From contig NZ_WRPP01000007.1 of assembly GCF_009760405.1 (NCBI RefSeq), positions 310,001-374,000 of the forward strand: a stretch of DNA of 64,000 bases. The letters run 5' to 3'. Shown here piece after piece: positions 8,312 to 17,287 of this stretch (position 1 is the first letter of the stretch; each line of letters begins with the position of its first letter). The translations under genes and the position numbers were made by a program. The DNA is from Nocardia terrae. GTDB lineage: Bacteria > Actinomycetota > Actinomycetes > Mycobacteriales > Mycobacteriaceae. Under the pieces are notes generated by a model. It did not search any database, was not told the origin of the DNA, and worked only from the letters and a program-made list of their open reading frames with translations.

Positions 8312-9193
8312 CTAGGCTGCGGCCGAAGCCTTTTCGAGCTCGGGTGCGGCCGGATTCTCGCTCCAGCCGGGCGGGCCGAAGATATATCCCACGCGGCCGC
8401 GCCAGGTCTTCGCGGCGCGGACATCGCGGACCAAATCCACCAGCTCGGTGTAATTGACCTTGATCGGATTGTCGGTGCCGATGTCCTTGGTCAATCCGTA
8501 GCGAATCGGCTCGGATTCGGCGGCGAAGCTGCCGAACACGCGGTCCCAGATGATCAGGACGCCACCGTAATTGGTGTCCAGATACGGCTGGTTGGAGCCG
8601 TGATGCACACGGTGGTGGGCCGGGGTGTTGAACAGGTATTCGACGGGCCGCCACATGGTCTTGACACGCTGCGTGTGGATGGGGAACTGGTAGAGCAACC
8701 CGAGCGACTGCAGCGCGAACACCATCCACGCCGGGAAGCCGAGCAGCGCCGCGGGCACCCAGCACAGCCCGCGCAGGATATTGGCGGCCGGATGCGCCCA
8801 GGGCAGGCGGATGGCGGTGGAGAAATTGAAGAACCGGCTGGAGTGGTGGACGCTGTGCGAGGTCCACAGCAGCCGGATGCGGTGATCGGCGCGGTGCGCC
8901 CAGTAGTAGCAGAAGTCGGTGACGATCAGGCCCGCCACCCACACCCACCAGTGCTTCGGCGAGAGGTGCAGCGGGGTGAAGTGCGCCGCCAGCACCACCC
9001 CGGAGAACGGGATCACCTGCGCCAAAAGCGGTTTCGCGACCCGGCCCAGGACGAAGGTGGCGATGTTCGAGGTGGTGTCGCGCCGGTCGATGCCATTGGC
9101 CGGGCGGTCCGGGTCGCGCCGGTTGTCGATCCACTCGATCAGCATCAGCACCGCGAACGCCGGTAGGGCGTAGACGAACAGGTCGGCATTCAT
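8312..9193 (-). CDS. Sterol desaturase / fatty acid hydroxylase family membrane protein
   Basis: Several hydrophobic segments alternate with the histidine boxes that bind the di-iron centre: HRADHR, HSVHHSS and HHRVHHG. This is the fatty acid hydroxylase superfamily, which hydroxylates or desaturates lipids at the membrane with O2. I start at the ATG at 9193 (MNADLFVYALP), since the extra upstream residues of the open frame lack membrane character. A paralogue of about the same length lies at 19619-20533 and shares the boxes and segments such as TDFCYYW and NYGG(I/V)LIIWDR. The lipid substrate is unknown. Its start faces the histidine kinase gene. Confidence 0.85.
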   Translation of the reverse strand: MNADLFVYALPAFAVLMLIEWIDNRRDPDRPANGIDRRDTTSNIATFVLGRVAKPLLAQVIPFSGVVLAAHFTPLHLSPKHWWVWVAGLIVTDFCYYWAHRADHRIRLLWTSHSVHHSSRFFNFSTAIRLPWAHPAANILRGLCWVPAALLGFPAWMVFALQSLGLLYQFPIHTQRVKTMWRPVEYLFNTPAHHRVHHGSNQPYLDTNYGGVLIIWDRVFGSFAAESEPIRYGLTKDIGTDNPIKVNYTELVDLVRDVRAAKTWRGRVGYIFGPPGWSENPAAPELEKASAAA

Positions 9194-9250
9194 GAACTCG
9201 ACGCTAGTTCCGGCTCGGGTCACCGGCGTCGCGCTGACGAGGGATTTCGC

Positions 9251-9268
9251 GTCCCCCACACGGGGGAC
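9251..9268. promoter_or_regulatory. Short perfect inverted repeat between divergent genes
   Basis: GTCCCCC-ACAC-GGGGGAC is a perfect 7-bp repeat with a four-base centre, 27 bases before the kinase start and 58 bases from the desaturase start. The response regulator encoded two genes away is the simplest candidate to bind here, but this is a guess from position. Confidence 0.4.
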
Positions 9269-9295
9269 GAAGGGTCTGCGGGGTACCGTGCGGCC

Positions 9296-10462
9296 ATGGA
9301 TGTGACCAGGTCACTGGCCCGGCAGTCGCTGCTGGTGGCTGCCGTGGCGGCGGCGCTGGACAGTACACAGATGGTGCTGTGCGGGGCCTTCGGCGCCGCA
9401 CCCGCGCTGGCCGCCGTGCTGACGCTGGCCACGGTGGCCGCGGACCTGGCGCTGGCCGCACCGGCGGCCACCGCGGCGGCGGTCGCGGTGGCTCAGGTCG
9501 TGGTGAAGGTGTCGGTGTCACTGTTCGCCCACCACTACGGGGTCAGCACAAGGGTTTTCGACGTCGGCTTCCTGGTGGCCGGGTATCAGGCGGGTGCGTG
9601 GCTGAGCGGGCTGGTCTCGGTGCTGACCATGCTGCTGCTCGCGGGCGGTGCGCTGACGGTCAACCTGATGGCGGTGATGATGACGGGCAGCCGCGATCCG
9701 GTGCGGCTGGTGATCGCGGCGATGGGCGCGGGCGTGGTGCCCTGGCTGGTGGGCCGGTACACGGCCGCGCGCGGGGCCTATGTCGCGGAGTTGGAGCAGC
9801 GGGAACGGCTGCGGCGGCAGGAGCATCGGGCGGCGCTGGACCGGGCGCTGGCCGATGAGCGCGAGGCGATCGCGCGGGATCTGCACGACGTCATCTCACA
9901 TCACGTGAGCGCCATCGGGATTCATGCGGGGGTGGCACGAATGGCATTGTCCCGCAGTGATTCCGAATCAGCGGCCAAGTCGGTGACGGCGGTGGAGTCG
10001 AGCAGCCGGGCCGCCATGGTCGATCTGCGCCGGCAGCTGGATCTGCTGCACGGGCGCGACGACGAGGGGCAGCGGCAACCCGGGCTCGCCGATATCGAGG
10101 ATCTGGTGCAGCGGGTGCGGGACGCCGGATCGACTGTGCGCGTGACGATTTCGGGCGACGCGCCGGTGCTGCCGGAATCGCTGGACGTCATGCTCTACCG
10201 GGTGGTCCAGGAGCTGCTGACCAACGCCCTGCGGCACGGCCGGAACCCGGCGGAACTGGAGATCGGTTACCGGCCGGGCCGTGTCGAGATCCGTGAGTCC
10301 AATCCGATCGCCGATCCGGGCGCGGCGAGCGGGGAAGTGCACCGCGGTCTGGACGGCATCCGCCGCCGGGTCGAATTGTTCGACGGCACCGTGGAATACG
10401 GTGCCGATCCCGCCGGAACCCGCTGGGAGATCAGCGTTTCCGTGCCGATCGGAGCCGTATGA
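9296..10462 (+). CDS. NarL-family sensor histidine kinase
   Basis: The first 155 residues are a set of about five hydrophobic helices with no obvious sensor domain. A coiled linker (ELEQRERLRRQEHRAALDRA) leads to the HisKA_3 motif ERE.IARDLHD, which puts the phospho-acceptor His at residue 197. The HATPase domain has ELLTNALRHG and the short DGIRRRVELF region near the C-terminus. This is the DesK/NarX type found with NarL-type regulators. It overlaps the next gene by four bases (ATGA), so kinase and regulator are made together. The signal is unknown; the membrane helices suggest an envelope cue. Confidence 0.88.
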   Translation: MDVTRSLARQSLLVAAVAAALDSTQMVLCGAFGAAPALAAVLTLATVAADLALAAPAATAAAVAVAQVVVKVSVSLFAHHYGVSTRVFDVGFLVAGYQAGAWLSGLVSVLTMLLLAGGALTVNLMAVMMTGSRDPVRLVIAAMGAGVVPWLVGRYTAARGAYVAELEQRERLRRQEHRAALDRALADEREAIARDLHDVISHHVSAIGIHAGVARMALSRSDSESAAKSVTAVESSSRAAMVDLRRQLDLLHGRDDEGQRQPGLADIEDLVQRVRDAGSTVRVTISGDAPVLPESLDVMLYRVVQELLTNALRHGRNPAELEIGYRPGRVEIRESNPIADPGAASGEVHRGLDGIRRRVELFDGTVEYGADPAGTRWEISVSVPIGAV

Positions 10463-11118
10463 GCATCACCATCCTGATCGCCGACGACCACACCGTCTTC
10501 CGCTCCGGCCTGCGCGCGGTGGTCGACGCCCATCCCGACCTGGAATGCGTGGCCGAGGTCGGCGACGGCCGGTCCGCCATCGAGGCGGCCGCGCGCACCC
10601 ACCCGGATGTGGCGATCCTCGATGTCCGCATGCCCAAGCTCGACGGCCTGGCCGCCACCGAGGCCATCGTGGCGGCGGGCGGCACCCGGGTCCTGGTCCT
10701 CACCACCTACGACAGCGAGGCCAACCTGCATCGCGCGCTGTCCGCCGGCGCCAGCGGCTTCCTGCTGAAAAGCCTTCCGCCGGAAGAACTCGTCGCCGCC
10801 ATCCGGGTGGCCGTCCGCGGTGACGCCGTCATCGACCCGTCCATGACCCGAAGGCTCGCGGCACGTTTCGCGATCGGTATAGCCCCGCCCGTCGAGCCGC
10901 CCGAACTGGCCCAGCTGACCGCGCGCGAACGTGAGGTTCTGCTGCTGCTGGCCGACGCCCGCAGCAACGGCGAGATCGCCGCCGCCCTGGGTGTGGGGGA
11001 GGAGACCGTCAAGACCCATGTCTCCCGTGTCCTCGCCAAACTCGGTGTGCGAGATCGCATCCACGCGGTGGTCTATGCCCACAAGAACGGCCTCGCCCCA
11101 CTCGATCGGCCGCACTGA
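10459..11118 (+). CDS. NarL/FixJ-type response regulator
   Basis: The receiver domain has the acidic pair at residues 9-10 (IADDH), the phospho-acceptor Asp55 in VAILDVRMP, Thr in VLTTYD and the conserved Lys in FLLKS. The C-terminal LuxR-type helix-turn-helix reads LTAREREVLLLLADARSNGEIA, then ETVKTHVSRVLAKL. All catalytic residues are present. It is the partner of the kinase it overlaps. Its sequence is close to the atypical regulator at 36351-37151, where the acidic pair is lost. Confidence 0.92.
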   Translation: MSITILIADDHTVFRSGLRAVVDAHPDLECVAEVGDGRSAIEAAARTHPDVAILDVRMPKLDGLAATEAIVAAGGTRVLVLTTYDSEANLHRALSAGASGFLLKSLPPEELVAAIRVAVRGDAVIDPSMTRRLAARFAIGIAPPVEPPELAQLTAREREVLLLLADARSNGEIAAALGVGEETVKTHVSRVLAKLGVRDRIHAVVYAHKNGLAPLDRPH

Positions 11119-11140
11119 CCCTTCGGGCCGCCCGGCCGGA

Positions 11141-11235
11141 CGTTATCGAAACGTTATCGAACGTTTCCTTGTCAGTTGAATGTGACCCACTGCATACTCC
11201 TCAATCAACACGAGTTGATTCAACACGAGTTGATT
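11141..11235. promoter_or_regulatory. Repeat-rich control region of the ribose regulator gene
   Basis: CGTTATCGAA occurs at 11141-11150 and again at 11152-11161, one helical turn apart, followed by CGTTTCC. Further on, CAACACGAGTTGATT is repeated head to tail at 11206-11220 and 11221-11235. Each copy is itself palindromic (CAAC-ACGA-GTTG), and the first extends to AATCAAC-ACGA-GTTGATT. LacI-family proteins bind palindromes, so these are likely operators for the regulator just downstream. The second pair ends nine bases before the start codon. Confidence 0.6.
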
Positions 11236-11244
11236 GAGGTTGAG

Positions 11245-12276
11245 ATGGTTACGCGGCGCGATGTTGCGCGGTTGGCGGGCACGTCCGAGGCGATGGTCAG
11301 TTATGTGCTCAACGGCGGACCCCGGCGGGTCGCGCCGGCGACGCGGGACCGGATCCTGGCGGCCGTCAACGAGTTGGGGTACCGGCCCAACGCGGTGGCG
11401 CGATCGCTGAAGACGGCGCGGACCATGACGCTCGGGCTGGTGGTACCGGACAACTCCAATCCGTTCTTCGCCGAACTGGCAAGGGCCATCGAGGATGTCG
11501 CGTTCGAGGCGGGCTACACCCTGCTACTGGGCAATGCCATGGACAACGACGAGCGCGAAGCCACCTACATCCGGATCCTGATCGACCGTCAGGTGGACGG
11601 GCTGATCGTGGCTCCCGCGCACGGTGCGAGCAGCTGGGTGGACGAGCTGGCCGGGACCGTGGTTCCGCGACTGGTACTGGACCGCGAACTGGAACTGCCC
11701 GGTGCGACGCACGTCGTGGTGGACAACGAGGGCGGCGCGTACGCGGCGACGAAACATCTACTGGGGCACGGATTGCGGCGAATCGGCTGCATCGCGGGCC
11801 TCGAGGGCATCCATCCGACGGCCGACCGCGTCGCGGGATGGCGCCGCGCGCTCGCCGATGCGGGCATCGACCCGGAGGACGGCATGCTCGTGCACGCGCC
11901 GTTCGGGCGGGCCTACGGGTATCGCGCGGGCCGCGAGCTGCTGGCCCGGCCGGATCGGCCGCAGGCGCTGTTCGTGGCGAGCGACGAGCAGGCGCTCGGC
12001 GTGCTGCGCGCCGCCGCCGAGCTCGGCCTGAGCGTGCCGCGGGACCTCGCGATCTGCGCGTTCGACGGTATCGAGGGCAGCGCCTACACCGTTCCGGCGC
12101 TCACCACCATGCGGCAGCCGTTCGAGAGTCTGGGCCGCTCGGCGGTCGAATGGCTGCTGGCCAAGATCGCCGATCCGGCGCTCGCGCCGGACCGGATCGT
12201 GCACGAGACGACGCTCGTGGCGCGTGGATCGTGCGGCTGCCCGGATCCGCTCGGGGGCGACTCGGCCATCGAATAG
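11245..12276 (+). CDS. LacI-family regulator, probably RbsR
   Basis: The N-terminal helix-turn-helix (VTRRDVARLAGTSEAMVSYVLNG) and the hinge helix region NAVARSLKTART are typical of the family. They are followed by a periplasmic-binding-protein-like sensor domain (LGLVVPDNSNPFFAELA, then CAFDGIE). I start at the ATG at 11245, because the family begins with this helix. The longer frame from 11176 would encode the repeat-rich control region. It heads a ribose uptake and phosphorylation operon, so D-ribose or ribose-5-phosphate is the likely ligand. A Cys-rich tail (GSCGCPDP) is usual in some actinobacterial members. Local repeats suggest autoregulation. Confidence 0.87.
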   Translation: MVTRRDVARLAGTSEAMVSYVLNGGPRRVAPATRDRILAAVNELGYRPNAVARSLKTARTMTLGLVVPDNSNPFFAELARAIEDVAFEAGYTLLLGNAMDNDEREATYIRILIDRQVDGLIVAPAHGASSWVDELAGTVVPRLVLDRELELPGATHVVVDNEGGAYAATKHLLGHGLRRIGCIAGLEGIHPTADRVAGWRRALADAGIDPEDGMLVHAPFGRAYGYRAGRELLARPDRPQALFVASDEQALGVLRAAAELGLSVPRDLAICAFDGIEGSAYTVPALTTMRQPFESLGRSAVEWLLAKIADPALAPDRIVHETTLVARGSCGCPDPLGGDSAIE

Positions 12277-12328
12277 CGCTGTTCTGCAAGTTATTTCGGG
12301 AAAGCCAAGGGATTTCAGGAAAGCATCG

Positions 12329-13300
12329 ATGCGTGAGCCAGAAGTGATCGTGGTCGGCAGTGTGAACATGGATCTTTCGGTCCGGGTCCGCAGTCTGCCC
12401 GCGCCGGGCCAGACGGTCTCCGGTGGAGACCTGCGGCGTGGGTCCGGAGGGAAAGGCGCCAATCAGGCGGTGGCGGCTCGAAGGCTGGGCGCGCGAACGG
12501 CATTGATCGGCCGGGTCGGCGCCGACGAGTTCGGGGCCGAGTTGCGGGCCGCGCTCCGGCGGGCCGGGGTCGACGATTCGGCGCTGGGAATCGGTGCCGC
12601 GGCTACCGGTTCCGCGCTGATCGTCATCGATTCCACGGGCGAGAACATGATCACGATCTCGCCGGGGGCGAACGGGCTGCTCGACACCGACGAGGTCGCC
12701 GGGCAGGCGGCGCGGATCGCGGCGGCGGATGCCCTGCTGCTGCAGCTCGAAGTGCCGATCGCGGCCTGTCTCGCGGCGGCGCGCGCGGCCCGTGCCGCGG
12801 GCACCCTCGTGGTGCTCAACGCGGCCCCGCTGCCCGCCGACATCGGTCCGGAACTGCTCGAACTCATCAGCGGCACCGATATTCTGATCGTCAACGAGGG
12901 CGAGGCGGCGGGCCTGCTGGCGGCCGGGGGTGATGCCCGGCGCGGGTTCGATCCGTCGACGCTGGCCTCGGCGCTGCGTGCCCTGGGGCCGCGCGAGGTC
13001 GTCGTCACCCTCGGTTCGCGGGGAGCGGTATTCGCCGACGCGGACGGTGATCCGGACGCCTTCGCCGGGTTCGCGGTCGAGGCCGTCGATGCGGTCGGGG
13101 CGGGCGACGCCTTCTGCGCCGCGCTCACCGTGCATCGGGTGACCACTCGCGACGATCTGCGTTCGGCGGTCAGATATGCCTGTGCCGCAGGGGCTTTGGC
13201 CACCACGCGCCGGGGTGCGCAGACCGCGGCCCCGACCGGCGCGGAGATCGACGACCTGCTGCGCACCGCGACTGCCCGGGGGAGCGGCCATGCGTGCTGA
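12329..13300 (+). CDS. rbsK: Ribokinase
   Basis: This 323-residue PfkB-family sugar kinase phosphorylates D-ribose to ribose-5-phosphate. The N-terminus has VVGSVNMDL and the sugar-binding GSGGKGANQAVAARRLG motif. The C-terminal signature DAVGAGDAFCAAL carries the catalytic Asp and anion hole. The ATG at 12329 is preceded by a CAGGAAAG ribosome site and starts exactly where the family does. The 3' end overlaps rbsD by 11 bases. The gene lies 52 bases after the LacI gene, so regulator and enzyme may share a transcript. Confidence 0.92.
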   Translation: MREPEVIVVGSVNMDLSVRVRSLPAPGQTVSGGDLRRGSGGKGANQAVAARRLGARTALIGRVGADEFGAELRAALRRAGVDDSALGIGAAATGSALIVIDSTGENMITISPGANGLLDTDEVAGQAARIAAADALLLQLEVPIAACLAAARAARAAGTLVVLNAAPLPADIGPELLELISGTDILIVNEGEAAGLLAAGGDARRGFDPSTLASALRALGPREVVVTLGSRGAVFADADGDPDAFAGFAVEAVDAVGAGDAFCAALTVHRVTTRDDLRSAVRYACAAGALATTRRGAQTAAPTGAEIDDLLRTATARGSGHAC

Positions 13301-13679
13301 CGGTCTCTGGCATCCGCGGCTCATGCAGATCCTCACCGGTCTGGGTCACACCGACACGATCGTGGTCGCCGACGCGGGCCTGCCCGTGCCGCCCGGTGTC
13401 GAACAGATCGACCTGCTCTGGCGGCGCGGTGAGCCGGGATTCCTGCCGGTGCTGCGCCTGATTCTCGCCGAGGGGGTCTTCGAAAGCGCCACCCGGGCAA
13501 CCGAACTCACCGACGAGGCGACGCTCGACGGCATGGCCGCCGCGCTCGCCGGCATCCCGATCACGGCCCTGACGCACGAGGAGCTCAAGCGGCGCACCGC
13601 GCACGCGCGGGTGATCGTCCGGACCGGTGCGGACACCCCCTACGCGAATGTCGTACTTCACGCCGGCGTCCCCTTTTGA
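13290..13679 (+). CDS. rbsD: D-ribose pyranase
   Basis: RbsD converts beta-pyranose to beta-furanose ribose, the form ribokinase uses. The 129-residue protein begins MRADGLWHPRLMQILTGLGH; the His in TGLGH is the family's catalytic His. It continues with VVADAGLPVP and ends in the usual RTGADTPYANVVL block. The ATG at 13290 overlaps the end of rbsK in another frame; upstream residues of the open frame belong to the rbsK shadow. Its place in the operon supports the call. Confidence 0.9.
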   Translation: MRADGLWHPRLMQILTGLGHTDTIVVADAGLPVPPGVEQIDLLWRRGEPGFLPVLRLILAEGVFESATRATELTDEATLDGMAAALAGIPITALTHEELKRRTAHARVIVRTGADTPYANVVLHAGVPF

Positions 13680-13733
13680 CGGCTACCGGCGACAGCTTCG
13701 ATCTCCAGTTGGAAAAATAGAAAGAACACCGAA

Positions 13734-14690
13734 ATGCGAAGAAGCACAAGGACTGTCCTGGCCGTCATCGCCGCCGCGACCACGGTGACCCTCAGCGCCT
13801 GCGGCACCGAGCAGAGCTCCTCCGGCCCGTCCGCGAACGCCAATGGCAAGCCCGCCGTCTGCCTGATCATGAAGTCGCTCGCCAACGAGTACTTCCAGCA
13901 GATGCAGAAGGGCGCCAAGGATCACGCCGACCAGCTCGGGAACCTCGATCTGAAGACCGCGGGCATCCAGAACGAGACCGATGTCGACGGGCAGATCGCC
14001 CTGGTCGACAAGTGCATCACCCAGCAGGTGCAGGCCATCGTCATCGCGCCCGCCGATTCGAAGGCGCTGGTGCAGTCGGTGGTCAAGGCGAGCAAAGCCG
14101 GAATCAAGGTCGTCAATATCGATGTCGCGCTCGATCCCGATGCCTTGAAGTCCGCCGGTGTCGACGTGCCGCTCGTCGGCCCGGACAATCGGGCCGGAGC
14201 GAAGCAGGTCGGCGACGTGCTGGCCAAATCCCTCGGCGCGGGCGGCAAGGTCGTGATCCTGGAGGGCAATCCCGGGGCCGACAACGCGAAGCAACGCAAG
14301 AACGGTTTCGACGACACCGTCGCGGAATCGAAGCTGACGCTGCTGGACTCCAAGACCGCGCACTGGGAAACCGACGAGGCGTACACGGTTTTCGGGAACC
14401 TGCTGACCGCCCACCCGGACCTGCAGGGCGTGATGGCCTCCAATGATTCGATGGCGCTGGGCGTGATCAAGGTGATCCAGGAGCGGCACGCGAACGTGAA
14501 AGTCGTCTCGGTCGACAACATTCCGGCCGCGAAGCCGTTCCTGCAGAGCGGCCCGATGCTGGCGACCCTCGACCAGTTCGGCTCCGAGCAGGCCGGTGAC
14601 GGCATCGATGTGGCCATGAAGCTGATCGGCGGGCAGCCGGTGACCGGCTGGCAGAAGACCCGGATGAACGTCGTGACCGCCGGAGCGTGA
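13734..14690 (+). CDS. rbsB: Ribose ABC transporter substrate-binding lipoprotein
   Basis: A lipoprotein signal peptide ends in the lipobox LSAC, with the lipidated Cys at residue 23. The mature part is a type I periplasmic binding protein of the ribose/galactose group. It begins VCLIMKSLANEYFQQMQKGA, has PADSKALV and a hinge with VDVPLVGPDN, and ends in GSEQAGDGIDVAMKLIGG. It is anchored to the outer face of the membrane and delivers ribose to RbsC/RbsA. It is 318 residues long, normal for RbsB. A strong hairpin follows the gene and probably adjusts its expression relative to the membrane parts. Confidence 0.9.
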   Translation: MRRSTRTVLAVIAAATTVTLSACGTEQSSSGPSANANGKPAVCLIMKSLANEYFQQMQKGAKDHADQLGNLDLKTAGIQNETDVDGQIALVDKCITQQVQAIVIAPADSKALVQSVVKASKAGIKVVNIDVALDPDALKSAGVDVPLVGPDNRAGAKQVGDVLAKSLGAGGKVVILEGNPGADNAKQRKNGFDDTVAESKLTLLDSKTAHWETDEAYTVFGNLLTAHPDLQGVMASNDSMALGVIKVIQERHANVKVVSVDNIPAAKPFLQSGPMLATLDQFGSEQAGDGIDVAMKLIGGQPVTGWQKTRMNVVTAGA

Positions 14691-14711
14691 GGGGCCCCGA
14701 CCCATACGACG

Positions 14712-14748
14712 ACCGGGGTGGAATCGGTCCAAGCGATTCCACCCCGGT
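14712..14748 (+). terminator. Strong hairpin between rbsB and rbsA
   Basis: ACCGGGGTGGAATCG (14712-14726) pairs perfectly with CGATTCCACCCCGGT (14734-14748) across a seven-base loop. There is no T-run after it. Inside a transport operon such a 15-bp stem is best read as a partial terminator or mRNA-stabilising element that lets binding protein exceed permease and ATPase. Confidence 0.75.
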
Positions 14749-14774
14749 ACATCCCGAGAGTAGTGGGAGCAGAT

Positions 14775-16295
14775 ATGAAGCCCGAATCCGGTGTGCTGCT
14801 GGAGGTCAGCGGCTTGACCAAGCGTTATCCGGGCGTCACGGCCCTGGACGGCGTGGATCTGAGCGTCACCGCCGGTGAGATCCACGTGTTGATCGGCGAG
14901 AACGGCGCGGGCAAGTCGACCCTGGTCAAATGCCTTGCGGGCGTGGAGCAACCCGACGCGGGACGGATGACCCTCGGCGGCGCCGAGCACCGGCCCGTCG
15001 CCGCGGCCGACGCGCTGCGCGCCGGAATCCAGGTGGTGCACCAGGAATTGGCGTTGCTGCCGACGTTGACCGTCGCGGAAAACCTTTTCCTGCAACACTT
15101 GCCGCGCCGCTTCGGCATCGTCGACCGGCGTGGCATGCGGGTGCGCGCCAAGGCGCTGCTCGAGCAGGTGGGCCTCGACGTATCGCCGGAGACGGTGGTC
15201 GGCCGCCTCGGTATCGCGCAGATGCAGCTGGTCGAGATCGCCAAGGCGCTGTCCACCGAATGCCGGCTGCTGATCATGGACGAGCCGACCGCCACGCTGA
15301 CGCCGCGCGAGACGGCGAACCTGTTCAAGGTGATGCGGCAGCTCAAGGAAGACGGTGTCGCCATCATCTTCATCTCGCATCACCTCGACGAGATCTTCGA
15401 GATCGGGGATCGGGTCACGGTGCTGCGCAACGGAACCAGCGTCGCCGCCCGCGAGATCGCCGACCTGGACATCCCCGGCCTGGTCCGGATGATGGTCGGG
15501 CGTGATCTGGCCGCGGAGTATCCGCCGGTCGTCGAGCGTCCGCGCGGCGCGGAGCTGCTGCGGGTCAGCGAGCTGCGGGTCACCCCGCGCACGCCGCCGA
15601 TCTCGCTGACGGTGCGGGCCGGCGAGGTCGTCGGCGTGGCCGGGCTCGTGGGTTCCGGGCGCACCGAGGCGATGCGGGCCATCTTCGGTGCGGACCGGCC
15701 CGCCGGCGGCACCGTCGCGGTGCACGGCCGGGTCGCGCGGATCACGAGTCCGCGTGACGCGGTGCGCAGCGGCGTCAGCTTCCTCACCGAGGACCGCAAG
15801 GCCCAGGGGCTGGTACTGGACCTGTCGATCGCCGCCAATGTGAGCCTGGCCGGTCTGGACCGGGTCAGCCGGGCCGGGCTGCTGCGGCGTCGGGCCGAAA
15901 CCGCCCTGGCGGCAGGTCTTTTCGAGAAGCTGCGGATCAAGGCGACCGGGCCCGAGCAGGCGGTGCGCGCGCTCTCGGGCGGCAATCAGCAGAAGGTCGT
16001 GCTGGGCCGCTGGCTGGCGGCCGACACCGACGTGCTGATCGTCGACGAGCCCACCCGCGGCATCGACGTGGGCGCCCGCTACGAAATCCACCAGCTCATG
16101 CTGGATCTGGCCGATGCGGGCAAGGGCGTGCTGATCGTCTCCTCCGACCTGCCCGAACTGATCGGCATCTGCGATCGCATCATCGTGTTCTCGGCCGGGC
16201 GGATCACCGGCGAGGTCGCCCGGCCCGATTTCGACGCCGAACACATTCTCAATCTCGCCTACTCCGGCTATCTGAAGAACGGCAGTGCAGCATGA
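14775..16295 (+). CDS. rbsA: Ribose ABC transporter, double ATPase subunit
   Basis: Two fused ABC domains are visible. The first has Walker A GENGAGKST (near residue 40), signature RLGIAQMQLVEIAKAL, Walker B LLIMDEPTATL and ISHHLDE. The second has the degenerate nucleotide loop VGSGRTEAM, signature LSGGNQQKVVLGRWL and Walker B VLIVDEPTRGID. This is the usual RbsA/MglA layout at 506 residues. The ATG at 14775 is preceded by GGGAG; upstream residues in the frame overlap the hairpin and are not family-like. It powers ribose import with RbsC and overlaps rbsC by four bases. Confidence 0.93.
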   Translation: MKPESGVLLEVSGLTKRYPGVTALDGVDLSVTAGEIHVLIGENGAGKSTLVKCLAGVEQPDAGRMTLGGAEHRPVAAADALRAGIQVVHQELALLPTLTVAENLFLQHLPRRFGIVDRRGMRVRAKALLEQVGLDVSPETVVGRLGIAQMQLVEIAKALSTECRLLIMDEPTATLTPRETANLFKVMRQLKEDGVAIIFISHHLDEIFEIGDRVTVLRNGTSVAAREIADLDIPGLVRMMVGRDLAAEYPPVVERPRGAELLRVSELRVTPRTPPISLTVRAGEVVGVAGLVGSGRTEAMRAIFGADRPAGGTVAVHGRVARITSPRDAVRSGVSFLTEDRKAQGLVLDLSIAANVSLAGLDRVSRAGLLRRRAETALAAGLFEKLRIKATGPEQAVRALSGGNQQKVVLGRWLAADTDVLIVDEPTRGIDVGARYEIHQLMLDLADAGKGVLIVSSDLPELIGICDRIIVFSAGRITGEVARPDFDAEHILNLAYSGYLKNGSAA

Positions 16296-17287
16296 CATCT
16301 CTCACCACGGCGCGAGCCGACTCGCGAGCGGGCCGGGTGGCCGGTCAGGTCCTCGGAGAAGCCGGTATCGGCGTGGCCCTGGTGGCGCTGGCGGGGTTCT
16401 TCCTCGCCGCCGCACCGCATTTCGCGACCTCGGGCAATCTGCGCGACATCATGACCCAGATCACCCTGAACACGATTCTCGCCGTGGGGATGACCTTCGT
16501 GATCCTGGTGGGCGGCATCGATCTGTCGGTCGGCTCGGTCATTGCCCTGTGCGCGGTGGTGGCGGGCAAGGCGATGGAAGGCGCCGGCTCGTCGTCTGTT
16601 CCGCTCGCCATCGGGCTCAGCTTGCTCATCGGCGCGCTGTGCGGGCTGATCAGCGGCTTCGTCACCGAACGCTGGAAGGTGCCGTCGTTCATCGTCACCC
16701 TCGGCATGCTCTATGTCGCGCGTGGCGCGGCCGAGCAGTACACCGACGCGCGCACGATCTACGATCTGCCGAAAGGGTTGACCACCTTCGGAACCCGGAC
16801 CTTCGCGGGTGTGCCCGCCGTGTTCGTGGTGGCGTTGCTCATCGTCGCGCTGGCTTGGTTCGTGTTGTCCCGCACCGTTTTCGGGCGTCTCGTGTACGCG
16901 ACCGGAAACAACGAGGAAGCGGTGCGATTGTCCGGGCATCGCACCAGCCTCATCAAGGTCGTCTGCTTCGTCATCGGCGGAGTGTGCGTCGGCGTGGCCG
17001 CGGTGATCTACATGGCCCGGCTCGGCGTGGCCAGCCCGATTCTCGGACAGGGCTACGAGCTCAACGCCATCGCCGCCGTGGTGATCGGCGGCGCCAGCCT
17101 CTCGGGCGGCCGCGGCTCGGTGATCGGCACCCTGCTGGGGGCGTGTCTCTTGGGCGTGCTCACCAACGGCCTACTGCTGATGGGTGTTTCGGATTTCCAG
17201 CGGACCATGGTGACCGGCGCGGTGATCATCGTCGCCGTCGTTCTCGACGCCTACCGCAAGCAGCTCATGACCCGATTGTCCGCTTGA
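16292..17287 (+). CDS. rbsC: Ribose ABC transporter permease
   Basis: The 331-residue membrane protein has about nine hydrophobic segments. It carries the BPD_transp_2 signatures GGIDLSVGSVIAL, FIVTLGMLYVARG and GYELNAIAAVVIGGASLSGG, the last being the ATPase-contact loop. It forms the ribose channel with RbsA. It overlaps rbsA by four bases. The stop codon ends at 17287 and the oppositely oriented monooxygenase gene ends at 17288, so there is no terminator space between the two convergent genes. Confidence 0.92.
   Translation: MTSLTTARADSRAGRVAGQVLGEAGIGVALVALAGFFLAAAPHFATSGNLRDIMTQITLNTILAVGMTFVILVGGIDLSVGSVIALCAVVAGKAMEGAGSSSVPLAIGLSLLIGALCGLISGFVTERWKVPSFIVTLGMLYVARGAAEQYTDARTIYDLPKGLTTFGTRTFAGVPAVFVVALLIVALAWFVLSRTVFGRLVYATGNNEEAVRLSGHRTSLIKVVCFVIGGVCVGVAAVIYMARLGVASPILGQGYELNAIAAVVIGGASLSGGRGSVIGTLLGACLLGVLTNGLLLMGVSDFQRTMVTGAVIIVAVVLDAYRKQLMTRLSA

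Noticed and set aside
13683..16298. Minus-strand frame of 871 codons over rbsB and rbsA
   Set aside because: Composition is His/Asp/Arg-rich without domains; it is the antisense of well-supported ribose genes.
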